The position numbers and the translations under genes are program-made. A DNA stretch of 64,000 bases, from contig NZ_KI912107.1 of NCBI RefSeq assembly GCF_000517085.1, forward strand, positions 628,425 to 692,424, read 5' to 3'. Shown here piece by piece: positions 29,616 through 38,338 of the stretch (positions within the stretch are counted from its first letter, which is position 1; each line of letters opens with the position of its first letter). Origin of the DNA: Saccharicrinis fermentans DSM 9555 = JCM 21142. GTDB taxonomy: Bacteria > Bacteroidota > Bacteroidia > Bacteroidales > Marinilabiliaceae. The notes under the pieces were generated by a model. That model made no database searches, was not told the DNA's origin, and saw only the letters and a program-made list of their open reading frames with translations.

Positions 29616-31517
29616 TTATTTGTTTTGCTTGCGCCGTTTTCTACTTGTCGCATTTGTGGTATTCTTTTTAGAAAAATAGACTTCTTTTTTTTCTTTTGAA
29701 AATAGTTGGTGTATCAGTTCCTGCTGATTGTTTTGTTTAAGTACACTTTCAATCCTCCTTTTGTATTCTGGTTTGTACCAGAATAGAAAAATCCGTTGGT
29801 TCTGTTTGTCACTTTTCGATTTGGCAGTATATGTTTTTTCTAATGTGTATGGGTGTATACCTGAATAAAAGATAACAGTAGATACGGTCATTGGCGTTGG
29901 GGTAAGATCCTGTACCTGCTCAAGCCTAAAATCTAGATTCTTGGTTTCTACCGCCAGATTGGCCATGTCTTTTACCTGACTACCCGGATGACTAGAAATA
30001 AAATAGGGTATGATCTGTTGATTCAGATTGGCGGACTTGTTGATGCGATCAAAGTCTTCTTTGAACTTGTAAAATAGCTTAAAGGTAGGTTTACGCATTA
30101 GTTTAAGAACATCATCAGAAGTGTGTTCGGGTGCTACCTTTAGTCTGCCCGAAACGTGATTTGTGATTAGTTCGGTCATATATTCCTTATGGCTGTCCTG
30201 CTCCTTGGTACTGGCCATCTTATTATATAGCATGTCGTATCTTACACCACTTCCCACAAAGGCTTTTTTGATATCATGCATCTTATTAACCTTTTTGTAA
30301 ATATTGGTCATGGCCGTATGGTCGGTGTTTAGATTGGTGCATATGTTAGGGTGAATACACGATGGACGGGCGCAACGTTCGCATATTTTCAAGTCTTTAC
30401 CCTCCATCTTATACATGTTGGCGCTGGGGCCTCCTAGGTCGGATATATAGCCTTTGAAGTCAGGCATCTGCGTGATGGCTCTTACTTCTTTTAAAATGGA
30501 TTTCTCCGATCGGGAAGCAATAAATTTGCCCTGATGAGCCGATATGGTACAAAAACTACATCCGCCAAAACAACCACGGTGCATGTTCACCGAAAATTTA
30601 ATCATCTCAAAAGCGGGTATGATGCCTTTTTTGTTGTATTTGGGGTGAGGAAGTCTGGTGTATGGTAAATCAAAGGACGCATCCAATTCCTTGCTCGACA
30701 TGGGCGGAAAAGGAGGGTTGATAACAATCTTGTGTTTACCCACCGGCTGAATGAGCCTTGCTGCCTGCCACCTGTTCGACTCTTCTTCTACATGCCTGAA
30801 ATTTCTGGCGTACTTAACCTTATCCTTTAAACATTCTTCATGCGAAGCTAATTCTAAATCTTTCCAATTTTTGTTTTTGGGCAGTTCCTCTCCTTCGTGT
30901 AAGAAGGCAGTTTGTGGTATGGTAGTCAATGACTTAAAAGGTACTCCCTTGTCCATCAAATGAATGATCTGTTTCAATGGCTTTTCTCCCATACCATAGA
31001 CCAATAGATCGGCCTTGGTTGATTCCAGTATTCCCGGCATCAACTGGTCGTTCCAATAATCGTAATGAGTTACGCGGCGCAGTGAAGCCTCTATGCCACC
31101 TATTAAAACAGGAACATCAGGATAAAGCTTTTTTAATATGCGGGTGTATTCATAGGACGCATAGTCCGGTCTGAAACCAGCTTTCCCTCCCGGGGTGTAT
31201 GCATCATCAGACCTTAACCTTTTGTTTGCCGTATAATGATTGACCATGGAATCCATACTACCTGCGGTAACCCCAAAAAACAGCCGGGGAATACCCAGTT
31301 TCTTAAAATCACGTAAGTCGTCACGCCAATTAGGCTGCGGTACGATGGCTACCTTTAAGCCTTCAGCTTCAATGATTCTGCCTATAACGGCGGCACCAAA
31401 TGAGGGATGATCAATGTATGCATCTCCACTAAAAAGAATCACATCTAACTCATCCCATCCTCTTTCCTTTACCTCTTTTGCTGTGGTAGGAAGCCAATCA
31501 CTTATTTTATGTTGCAC
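29616..31517 (-). CDS. YgiQ-family radical SAM protein
   Basis: About 633 residues. The radical-SAM cluster motif CxxxCxxC is present in HRGCFGGCSFCTISAHQG (first Cys at ~316). The N-terminal UPF0313/YgiQ segment has ISDWLPTTAKEVKERGWDEL and FSGDAYIDHPSFG. The C-terminal DUF3362-like tail is basic. The reaction is unknown. The longest frame begins with TTG at 31535, but that codon lies inside an exact -7 promoter box (31533-31540), so translation must begin downstream. GTG 31517 (giving VQHKISDWL...) is my choice, TTG 31523 the alternative; either would have a very short leader. Confidence 0.85.
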   Translation of the reverse strand: MQHKISDWLPTTAKEVKERGWDELDVILFSGDAYIDHPSFGAAVIGRIIEAEGLKVAIVPQPNWRDDLRDFKKLGIPRLFFGVTAGSMDSMVNHYTANKRLRSDDAYTPGGKAGFRPDYASYEYTRILKKLYPDVPVLIGGIEASLRRVTHYDYWNDQLMPGILESTKADLLVYGMGEKPLKQIIHLMDKGVPFKSLTTIPQTAFLHEGEELPKNKNWKDLELASHEECLKDKVKYARNFRHVEEESNRWQAARLIQPVGKHKIVINPPFPPMSSKELDASFDLPYTRLPHPKYNKKGIIPAFEMIKFSVNMHRGCFGGCSFCTISAHQGKFIASRSEKSILKEVRAITQMPDFKGYISDLGGPSANMYKMEGKDLKICERCARPSCIHPNICTNLNTDHTAMTNIYKKVNKMHDIKKAFVGSGVRYDMLYNKMASTKEQDSHKEYMTELITNHVSGRLKVAPEHTSDDVLKLMRKPTFKLFYKFKEDFDRINKSANLNQQIIPYFISSHPGSQVKDMANLAVETKNLDFRLEQVQDLTPTPMTVSTVIFYSGIHPYTLEKTYTAKSKSDKQNQRIFLFWYKPEYKRRIESVLKQNNQQELIHQLFSKEKKEVYFSKKNTTNATSRKRRKQNK

Positions 31518-31532
31518 ACTCAATTTTTTGTG

Positions 31533-31540
31533 CAAAGGTA
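31533..31540 (-). promoter_or_regulatory. -7 promoter box for ygiQ
   Basis: TACCTTTG on the minus strand is an exact TAnnTTTG box. It overlaps the longest possible ORF start and so supports a start at 31517 or 31523 with a near-leaderless mRNA. Confidence 0.5.
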
Positions 31541-31736
31541 ATCAATATTAAATAATTAAGGATAAGTTGGTATGAAATTAATGGTGTTTTTTGCATGTGC
31601 TAGCTTGCTTGTAGTTTGTTTTTTGAAAAGGGTGCGCAATTTCTGGTATTAATATTCCTGAACGCTTTAAACCAAAGAAAGAGTTCTTAGAATACCATTT
31701 GGATACAATCTTCCAATCGTAAAACCTAACCGTTTT

Positions 31737-31824
31737 ATATGTTTAAATAGATCTTTCTATGGTCATATGGAACTCGCCATGGTGAATCATCCTCTTGTGT
31801 GAAACAATTCCCATGGCTCGTTTC
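31737..31824 (-). repeat. 90-nt palindromic element, single unit without adjacent gene start
   Basis: On the minus strand it reads GAAACGAGCCATGGGAATTG, then CACACAAGAGGATGATT, CCATGGCGAGTTCCATATGACC and ends TTTAAACATAT before AAAAC. The arms GCCATGG and CCATGGC pair perfectly. Unlike other copies it is followed by AAAA, not GAAA, so no ATG is formed, and the nearest gene in its direction (ygiQ) starts ~220 bp away. This looks like an orphan or decayed insertion. Confidence 0.7.
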
Positions 31825-31861
31825 AATTCACCATAGTAGGTGCGATGGCTGATCTCAGCAA

Positions 31862-32080
31862 GTGATTGATTGCACTATTTATTTTCATGATAATGTTCTA
31901 ATAGGTTATCCGGTAAAAAAAAAGTATTCAAAGGATTCAAAAGAAGATTGGTTTACTATTATTGACCATTGTGGTTACTACGATCAAAGCCATCTTATCA
32001 ATGATTTTAAATATTATCTTAATCTTAGTCCAACAAAATATATAAAATTCCAGCAAGACATTTGTGATCCTGTAAACTGA
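31862..32080 (+). pseudogene. AraC-family regulator remnant (last HTH only)
   Basis: A 72-codon frame whose last ~45 residues, DHCGYYDQSHLINDFKYYL followed by NLSPTKYIKF, are the typical final helix-turn-helix of AraC proteins. The first ~30 residues (from MIDCTIYF) have no AraC character and the sensing domain plus first HTH are missing upstream. It is therefore a truncated relic rather than a working regulator. The 90-nt element at 31737-31824 lies just upstream, so its insertion or an associated deletion may have removed the rest. The remainder of the 31541-32272 gap holds nothing else I can identify. Confidence 0.6.
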
Positions 32081-32244
32081 TTTCGTTTTCTTACAATTTT
32101 AGTGAAAAGCAACATTCTACTTTTGCTTAAACTTGTGCAATTCCATTGGCGACAGATTCCATTCATGACCATTTTTAAGTAAGTATTGTTGTATAGTTTT
32201 TAAAAATGCTGTTATAAATATCGCTGTCATTCCATGTTAAATTT

Positions 32245-32252
32245 TATCTTTG
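32245..32252 (+). promoter_or_regulatory. -7 promoter box for dnaX
   Basis: TATCTTTG is an exact TAnnTTTG match 20 bp upstream of the dnaX start codon. Confidence 0.5.
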
Positions 32253-32272
32253 CCTAAGCAAAAATATTATTC

Positions 32273-33379
32273 ATGGATTATATTGTTTCAGCACGAAAAT
32301 ATCGTCCCTCTACCTTTGTTTCGGTGGTAGGGCAGCAGAACATCACCACTACATTAAAAAATGCCATTAAAGGCAGTCAACTGGCACACGCCTATCTTTT
32401 TTGCGGACCGCGAGGTGTGGGAAAGACGACTTGTGCCCGTATCTTTGCTAAAACCATCAACTGTTCGAATATATCAGCTGATTTTGAAGCGTGTAATGAG
32501 TGTGAATCCTGTAAGTCTTTTAATGAGAATCGTTCTTATAATATTCATGAACTGGATGGAGCCTCCAATAACTCAGTAGAGGATATCAGGAGTCTGATTG
32601 ATAAAGTTCGTGTTCCACCTCAGATAGGTAGTTATAGTGTATATATTATCGATGAGGTTCACATGTTATCGCAGGCAGCTTTTAATGCTTTTCTTAAAAC
32701 ATTGGAAGAGCCACCCAAGCATGCCATCTTTATTTTGGCCACTACTGAAAAACATAAAATACTACCAACGATCCTGTCTCGTTGCCAGATTTACGATTTT
32801 AATAGGATTACCATTGAAGATGCGGTAGGTCATTTAAAATATGTAGCAGAGAGTGAGCATATAACTGTGGAAGAAGAGGGGTTAACCGTCATTGCACAAA
32901 AAGCTGATGGAGCTATGCGGGATGCACTTTCCATCTTTGATCAGATTGTGGCTTTCTCAGGTAAAAGTATCAGCTATCAGCAAGTAATCGATAATTTGAA
33001 TGTATTGGATTATGATTTTTACTTTAGGTTGGTGGATGCTTTTCTGGCAGAAGATACTACACAAACACTATTGATTTTTGATGAGATATTGAAACGGGGA
33101 TTTGATGCACATCATTTTATTTCCGGTTTAAGTTCTCATTTGCGTGATTTACTTGTATGTAAGGATGCAGCCACCATTCAGTTGCTGGATGTGGGTGCTA
33201 AAATTAAGGAGAAGTACGGTGTTCAGGCGCAAAAAAGTACGATTGACTTTTTAATGGATGCTTTAAATATTACCAACGATTGCGATTTGCAATATAGGGT
33301 GGCTAAAAATAAGCGTTTGCATGTGGAGTTTGCTCTTCTTAAGATAGCACGTGTATTAGATGAACAAAGAAAAAAGTAG
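32273..33379 (+). CDS. dnaX: DNA polymerase III gamma subunit (zero-frame dnaX product)
   Basis: A 368-residue clamp-loader ATPase. It starts MDYIVSARKYRPSTF, with Walker A GPRGVGKTT near residue 45, a four-Cys zinc module (CSNIS...CNECESC), Walker B IIDEVHML near residue 124 and sensor LATTEKHKILPTILSRC. It includes domains I-III (ATPase plus oligomerisation) and stops at TAG 33377-33379. The domain IV/V region needed for DnaB and polymerase contact continues downstream in the -1 frame. The length agrees with a gamma form that ends right after domain III. The slippery heptamer at 33370-33376 abuts this stop, so gamma and tau are probably both made from one mRNA. Confidence 0.92.
   Translation: MDYIVSARKYRPSTFVSVVGQQNITTTLKNAIKGSQLAHAYLFCGPRGVGKTTCARIFAKTINCSNISADFEACNECESCKSFNENRSYNIHELDGASNNSVEDIRSLIDKVRVPPQIGSYSVYIIDEVHMLSQAAFNAFLKTLEEPPKHAIFILATTEKHKILPTILSRCQIYDFNRITIEDAVGHLKYVAESEHITVEEEGLTVIAQKADGAMRDALSIFDQIVAFSGKSISYQQVIDNLNVLDYDFYFRLVDAFLAEDTTQTLLIFDEILKRGFDAHHFISGLSSHLRDLLVCKDAATIQLLDVGAKIKEKYGVQAQKSTIDFLMDALNITNDCDLQYRVAKNKRLHVEFALLKIARVLDEQRKK
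33370..33376 (+). promoter_or_regulatory. Candidate programmed -1 ribosomal frameshift site in dnaX
   Basis: In the zero frame the codons read AGA AAA AAG TAG, giving the heptamer A AAA AAG, identical to the E. coli dnaX slippery site. Slipping back one base yields AAA AAA GTA and bypasses the stop into a frame open to 34011. I see no convincing stem-loop 5-9 nt downstream; a perfect 7-bp hairpin (CCAGATC with GATCTGG, 33451-33470) is ~75 nt away. Confidence 0.65.
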
Positions 33380-34011
33380 CTAAAAAGGCGAGGCAGCAAA
33401 ACGGTTCCGGGGGGAGTGATAAAAATGTAAGTTCAGCCGGTGCTTCGTCACCAGATCATATTAGATCTGGAAAATCCGTTGCAAAAAGCAATACAGTAAA
33501 ACAAGGAGGTGGACATAAGAGTGCACTAAAAAAAACCATCTCATTAAAAGCTGCGCTGCATGGTGATTTGTTAATAAATGAGGCGGATGGTGCAGGTGAT
33601 GGTAAAACCAATGAGGAGGTTATCACCATTGATCCAAGCTGGAACGATCCAGTAGATCAGGACAGTGTGAGATTGGTTTGGCTCAAATATGCGAAAAAGA
33701 TTGAGAAAACAAATCCGCGGCTGGCAAGTATCCTGAATAATCATATACCGGCCTTACAAGCAGGTAATATATTAAGAGTTCAGCTTAAAAATAAAACGCA
33801 AGATCATGAGCTGAAAGAACAGAAAACAAACATCTTCTTATTCTTAAAGAGCGAATTGAGAAATGCGAACTTAGAATTAGAGACGCAATTGATGACTGGT
33901 GAGCATGTAACAACAAAGGCATTTACGGCTGCCGAAAAAGCCAAGTTAATGGCAAAAAAGAATCCTGCGTTATTGTCGCTTACCAAGAAGTTTGATTTGG
34001 ATGTTGAATAA
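33376..34011 (+). CDS. dnaX: DNA polymerase III tau-specific C-terminal region (reached by -1 frameshift)
   Basis: This frame is uninterrupted from the slip site to TAA at 34009-34011 and encodes 211 residues. A low-complexity linker rich in Ser, Gly and Lys (to about 33540) is followed by a folded domain beginning near ITIDPSWND and ending in LTKKFDLDVE, which corresponds to the C-terminal DnaX domain seen in one-frame dnaX genes of Bacteroidales. Joined to the zero frame it gives a ~579-residue tau of normal length. There is no separate promoter or good start codon for it; GTG/ATG starts such as 33568 would only make a fragment. A sequencing error or true frameshift mutation is the alternative explanation. 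Confidence 0.75.
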   Translation, partial: VAKKARQQNGSGGSDKNVSSAGASSPDHIRSGKSVAKSNTVKQGGGHKSALKKTISLKAALHGDLLINEADGAGDGKTNEEVITIDPSWNDPVDQDSVRLVWLKYAKKIEKTNPRLASILNNHIPALQAGNILRVQLKNKTQDHELKEQKTNIFLFLKSELRNANLELETQLMTGEHVTTKAFTAAEKAKLMAKKNPALLSLTKKFDLDVE

Positions 34012-34144
34012 TGCGTTTAAAAACAGGATGATACTAAATGTGTATCTGGTTTGATAGATGAATGGCTGGCAAAATATTATTTTTTTAAACTTTTGCAGAT
34101 AAAAAACTGTTTACTGAACACCGAATACAGAAAACTGATTTGAT

Positions 34145-36370
34145 ATGACAAAAACATCAAAAATTATTTACACCAAAACCGACGAAGCACCGGCTTTGGC
34201 TACCTATTCTTTATTGCCCATCATAAAAACCTTTACTGACGCTGCTGGTGTTGAGGTTGAGTTGACTGATATATCTTTGGCAGGACGAATTATTGCTAGC
34301 TTTCCGGATCGTTTGACAGAGGAACAAAAGCAGGATGACGCCTTGGCACAGTTGGGAGCATTGGCCAATAGTCCAGAGGCCAATATCATTAAATTACCAA
34401 ATATAAGTGCTTCTATACCTCAGTTAATAGCTGCTATTAAAGAATTGCAAGACCATGGATATGATATTCCTGACTACCCGGTAGATCCCCAAAACGATGC
34501 GGAAAAAGAAATAAAGGCCAGGTATGCTAAGGTATTGGGAAGTGCAGTGAACCCTGTGTTGAGAGAAGGGAATTCTGATAGAAGGGTGGCAGAAGCAGTG
34601 AAGCAATATGCAAAGAATAACCCACATTCAATGGGGGCATGGAGTGCCGACTCTAAATCTCATGTGGCCTATATGAAAGGTGGTGATTTTTATTCTTCTG
34701 AAAAATCTTTTGTAGCGCCTGAGCAAGGGGCTGTAAAAATTGAGTTAATAGCCAATGAATGGGAAGTAACCGTGTTGAAAGAACAAACTGTTCTGCAAAA
34801 GGGAGAGGTGATCGATGGTTCGGTGATGAGTAAAAAAGCGTTGAGAGCGTTTTATGAAAAAGAGATAGAAGCTGCTAAAAGTGAGGATGTATTGCTGTCC
34901 TTACATCTAAAAGCTACCATGATGAAGGTGTCCGATCCTATTATGTTTGGACATGCAGTAACTGTTTTTTATAAGGAGGTATTCGAAAGATATGCCGATC
35001 TCTTTAATAAGCTGGGAGTGGATCCCAATAATGGCTTGGGGGATGTTTATGCCAAGATAGCAACCCTGCCTGCAGAAGAAAAAGAAGAAGTGGAAGCTGC
35101 TATTCAACAGGTGTATGCATCTCGTCCGGAATTGGCCATGGTTAATTCAGACAAGGGAATTACCAACCTGCATGTACCTAGTGATATTATTATCGATGCT
35201 TCTATGCCGGCTGCTATTCGTACCTCAGGTAAAATGTGGGGACCGGATGGTAAACTGAAAGATACCAAAGCCATGATCCCGGATAGGTCTTATGCCGAAA
35301 TATATCAAGAGGTATTTTCTTTCTGTAAGGAAAATGGAGCTTTTGATGTGACTACCATGGGGAGCGTTTCCAACGTGGGATTGATGGCAAAGAAAGCAGA
35401 GGAGTACGGATCGCATGATAAAACATTTTTGATTCCTGCTGACGGAACAGTGAGAGTCACTTTTAGTGATGGTTCTGTGGCCTTTGAGCATGCTGTTGAG
35501 GAAGGAGACATTTGGCGTATGTGTCAAACGCAGGATGTGGCAGTGAAAGATTGGGTGCGTCTGGCTGTTAAAAGAGCAAAGGCAACCGGTAATCCAGCTA
35601 TTTTCTGGTTGGATAAGAATAGAGCGCATGATGCAAATATCATGGACAAAGTGAATGCTTACCTTCAGGAAGAAGATATTGCTGGATCAGACATCAAAAT
35701 ATTGTCGCCAGTGGAAGCTATGCAATATACTTTAAAACGCGTGAAAGTAGGTGAAGATACTATTTCGGTGACAGGTAATGTGCTTCGTGACTACTTGACT
35801 GATTTATTTCCTATTTTGGAGTTGGGAACAAGTGCCAAGATGTTATCTATTGTGCCCTTGTTGGCTGGCGGAGGTCTGTATGAGACCGGCGCAGGAGGCT
35901 CTGCTCCAAAACATGTGCAACAATTCTTGAGCGAAGGACATCTTCGTTGGGATTCGTTGGGAGAGTTTTTAGCATTGGCTGTGTCGTTGGAGGATATTGG
36001 TAATAAAACAAGGAATACTAAAGCAGTACTATTGGCTAAGGCTTTAAACCAGGCGAATAGCCAGTTTTTACTCAATGATAAATCTCCGTCGCGTAAGGTG
36101 AATGAACCAGATAATAGAACCAGTCATTTTTACCTGGCTCTATATTGGGCCAAAGCAATGGCCGAACAAACGGAAGATGTACCGTTGCAACGTAAGTTTG
36201 CTAAAATGGTATTGATGCTTACCGATCATGAAAGAAAAATTACCAAAGAACTGATTGATGCACAGGGTAAAGAAGTGAATATTGGTGGTTATTACCAACC
36301 AAATGAGGACTTGGTTTCAAAAGCTATGCGTCCAAGTGAGACCTTTAATAATATTCTGAGTAGGGTATAG
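34145..36370 (+). CDS. icd: NADP-dependent isocitrate dehydrogenase, monomeric type
   Basis: A 741-residue cytoplasmic TCA-cycle enzyme converting isocitrate to 2-oxoglutarate with NADP+. The length and the segments [26 protein letters not shown] near residue 137 and [10 protein letters not shown] near residue 590 are typical of the monomeric IDH-II family, unrelated in length to the ~420-residue homodimeric form. NSDRR supplies substrate-binding residues. The gene is transcribed alone, 133 bp after dnaX, and ends in a strong intrinsic terminator (36400-36433). Confidence 0.95.
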   Translation: MTKTSKIIYTKTDEAPALATYSLLPIIKTFTDAAGVEVELTDISLAGRIIASFPDRLTEEQKQDDALAQLGALANSPEANIIKLPNISASIPQLIAAIKELQDHGYDIPDYPVDPQNDAEKEIKARYAKVLGSAVNPVLREGNSDRRVAEAVKQYAKNNPHSMGAWSADSKSHVAYMKGGDFYSSEKSFVAPEQGAVKIELIANEWEVTVLKEQTVLQKGEVIDGSVMSKKALRAFYEKEIEAAKSEDVLLSLHLKATMMKVSDPIMFGHAVTVFYKEVFERYADLFNKLGVDPNNGLGDVYAKIATLPAEEKEEVEAAIQQVYASRPELAMVNSDKGITNLHVPSDIIIDASMPAAIRTSGKMWGPDGKLKDTKAMIPDRSYAEIYQEVFSFCKENGAFDVTTMGSVSNVGLMAKKAEEYGSHDKTFLIPADGTVRVTFSDGSVAFEHAVEEGDIWRMCQTQDVAVKDWVRLAVKRAKATGNPAIFWLDKNRAHDANIMDKVNAYLQEEDIAGSDIKILSPVEAMQYTLKRVKVGEDTISVTGNVLRDYLTDLFPILELGTSAKMLSIVPLLAGGGLYETGAGGSAPKHVQQFLSEGHLRWDSLGEFLALAVSLEDIGNKTRNTKAVLLAKALNQANSQFLLNDKSPSRKVNEPDNRTSHFYLALYWAKAMAEQTEDVPLQRKFAKMVLMLTDHERKITKELIDAQGKEVNIGGYYQPNEDLVSKAMRPSETFNNILSRV

Positions 36371-36399
36371 CTAGTTATCCTGTTTTGATGAAATTGTAT

Positions 36400-36433
36400 A
36401 TGCCAATACTTGAGTGAGTGTTGGCATTTTTTT
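36400..36433 (+). terminator. Intrinsic terminator after icd
   Basis: ATGCCAATACT pairs with AGTGTTGGCAT (11 bp, one G-U) around a 6-nt loop and is followed by seven T residues. Confidence 0.85.
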
Positions 36434-36662
36434 AGCCTTGTATCTTTAAAAATACCTGTTTGTTTTTTGCTTGTGATTAATAAACGCGGAAAAGGCATTA
36501 GGAAATCTATTTCGAAAAAATATAGTAATAAATTTATTTGGTACGCAACCATTACCAATAAATTTAGTCAAACAATTGATGGTAGTAGGTGCATCCTAAT
36601 TTAGCCTATTTGTAAAATAGGTTAGATTAGAGGAAATTAATAACACATAAAAAAAAGAAGGA

Positions 36663-37355
36663 ATGAAGTTTTTAAAAATGAAGCATATGTTGCTTATGTT
36701 CGCTATTGTTGTCGGGATGTCAGCCTGTTCAGAAGATAGTGACCCAATACCAGAGGTGTTTACACGTTTTGGTTTTATGTATACAGATGGGGGTAATTAC
36801 TTTATCGATATTGATGGTGGCGAGAAGCTAATGGTGGAATCCTTTGATGATGAAGGGGTAGAACTAGATGCTTATGATAGGGTGCTTGCTACTTTTTCCA
36901 TCAAAGAAACACCAGAGGAGACTATTCTTTATGATTATTTGGTGGAGTTGAAAGGTTTTTACGATATTGACTTTTCTGATATTGTGACCTTAGATGATGA
37001 TAGTCGCGACACCATTGGAGATGGCTTTATTACAGTAACAGATATGGGTATATCTGAGAATTATTTGAATTTGCAGATTTTTTATGCCCAGCAAAAAGGA
37101 TCGCATGTGTTTTCTTTGTGTTATGATGCAACTCAACAGGAGGATGGTGAAGCTGTTATTCTAGATCTGTATAATTATTATCCGGAGGAAGAAGAAGATG
37201 GTGGCGCTAATTATTATACCTACCAAACATACGATTTGAGTGAGCTTTCTTCTCTGTTAGAGCTGAATGAGGATAATGAAATTGAATTCAGGATAAGGGT
37301 TAATAAAGGAGATTCGCAGGAAAAAATATATCAAGTAGTGTATGATCCTAGTTAG
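36663..37355 (+). CDS. NigD-like lipoprotein
   Basis: A 230-residue lipoprotein with lipobox MSAC (Cys at about residue 22), then a short acidic linker and two beta-rich domains. The layout and the pattern of N-terminal barrel (YFIDIDGGEKLMVE) plus C-terminal beta-sandwich ending in IEFRIRVNKG match the NigD family of Bacteroidetes surface or periplasmic lipoproteins, first noted in nig nigrescin operons. Molecular function is unknown. The protein is very acidic, with an EEEED run near residue 178. It is monocistronic and bounded by hairpins on both sides. ATG 36678 is an alternative start. Confidence 0.7.
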   Translation: MKFLKMKHMLLMFAIVVGMSACSEDSDPIPEVFTRFGFMYTDGGNYFIDIDGGEKLMVESFDDEGVELDAYDRVLATFSIKETPEETILYDYLVELKGFYDIDFSDIVTLDDDSRDTIGDGFITVTDMGISENYLNLQIFYAQQKGSHVFSLCYDATQQEDGEAVILDLYNYYPEEEEDGGANYYTYQTYDLSELSSLLELNEDNEIEFRIRVNKGDSQEKIYQVVYDPS

Positions 37356-37422
37356 CCGTTTACAGTTGGTATTTAATTAGTAAAGGACTGGCAGTTTTTT
37401 AGAAATTCAACTTTAACACTGT

Positions 37423-37456
37423 ACTTCCCCTTTTGTCTGAGGACAGAAGGGGAAGT
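37423..37456 (+). terminator. Strong hairpin after the NigD-like gene
   Basis: ACTTCCCCTTTTGTC pairs with GACAGAAGGGGAAGT (15 bp, one G-U) around a TGAG loop. The following GTTGTTAT is only moderately U-rich, so it is a stable mRNA end or weak terminator. Confidence 0.6.
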
Positions 37457-37466
37457 GTTGTTATAT

Positions 37467-37621
37467 AGTCTTTGCAAGAAAACTCCAAATACTGCGTTAT
37501 TCTCATTTTTGAAACAGTCATTTACTATCAGTAAACTCCTTGGTTTCAAAAATATCGAAAGCCTTGTCTTTGTAGCTTTCTTATCAAAGACAAAGAAAAC
37601 AGTAGTTTTCTTGCAGCCACT
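37467..37621. mobile_element. 155-bp MITE, uninterrupted copy
   Basis: It starts AGTCTTTGCAAGAAAACT and ends AGTTTTCTTGCAGCCACT (15 of 18 terminal positions complementary) and is flanked by direct repeats ATAT (37463-37466 and 37622-37625). Nested inverted repeats are TTTTTGAAAC with GTTTCAAAAA (apex TTTACT/AGTAAA) and TTGTCTTTG with CAAAGACAA. There is no ORF. It lies between the NigD-like gene and the yigZ-like gene and is the empty-site counterpart of the interrupted copy at 11223. Confidence 0.82.
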
Positions 37622-37681
37622 ATATATGGTACTAAATTTATATACAAGGCATGCTTGCTTTATTTATCATTGTACTTTTTG

Positions 37682-37689
37682 TAGATTTG
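37682..37689 (+). promoter_or_regulatory. -7 promoter box for the YigZ-family gene
   Basis: TAGATTTG is an exact TAnnTTTG match 18 bp upstream of ATG 37707. Confidence 0.5.
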
Positions 37690-37706
37690 CATTTCTACAA
37701 AGAAAT

Positions 37707-38324
37707 ATGGGAGAGATTAAAGATAAATATAAGACCATAGCAGCCCCTTCAGAAGGCATATATAAAGAAAAGGGAAGTAAATTTATTTCGTACGCATATC
37801 CAGTTTATAGCGAAGATGAAATCAAAGAACATGTGCGTAAGCTAAAGGATGAATTTTACGATGCACGTCATCATTGTTTTGCCTGGCAGTTAGGGACGGA
37901 TGGTCTACGTTACCGTGCCAATGATGATGGTGAACCATCGGGTACGGCAGGTAAGCCTATCTATGGGCAGTTAAGATCCATGGAGCTGACTAATATTTTG
38001 GTGGTTGTAGTACGTTATTTTGGAGGGACCAAACTGGGCGTTCCTGGTTTAATACGCGCTTATAAAGAGGCTACCATAGATGCCATCGCTAATGCCGATA
38101 TTATTGAAAAAACGGTGGATGATTTATATAGTGTTAAGTTCGATTATTTGGTAATGAATGATATTATGAAGATTGTGAAGGATGAGAATTTGATAATTGC
38201 CAACCAAAAATTTGACCTGTCCTGTGAATTAGAATTTAGTATACGTCAGTCCGAAGTTCAAAAGGTGCTGCACCGATTCGAAAAAGTAGACTCCGTTAAG
38301 TGTGAGTACCTAAGAACGCAGTAA
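37707..38324 (+). CDS. YigZ/IMPACT family protein
   Basis: A 205-residue cytoplasmic protein. The N-terminal UPF0029/Impact domain is clear from ARHHCFAWQLG, NDDGEPSGTAGKPI and VVVRYFGGTKLGVPGLIRAY (residues ~50-120), followed by a DUF1949-type ferredoxin-like C-terminal domain. Family members relate to eukaryotic IMPACT; the bacterial role is not settled. I set the start at ATG 37707, just behind an exact promoter box. An in-frame upstream extension to 37455 exists but translates MITE sequence and should be ignored. Confidence 0.9.
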   Translation: MGEIKDKYKTIAAPSEGIYKEKGSKFISYAYPVYSEDEIKEHVRKLKDEFYDARHHCFAWQLGTDGLRYRANDDGEPSGTAGKPIYGQLRSMELTNILVVVVRYFGGTKLGVPGLIRAYKEATIDAIANADIIEKTVDDLYSVKFDYLVMNDIMKIVKDENLIIANQKFDLSCELEFSIRQSEVQKVLHRFEKVDSVKCEYLRTQ

Positions 38325-38338
38325 GATACTATATGTAA

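Noticed and set aside
36601-36625. Small perfect hairpin CCTATTT/AAATAGG as terminator
   Set aside because: Stem is short and not followed by a T-run; it lies just upstream of the NigD-like gene and could be chance.
37455-37706. 84-residue N-terminal extension of the YigZ-family protein
   Set aside because: It is translated MITE sequence; a promoter box lies just before ATG 37707 and the family starts there.
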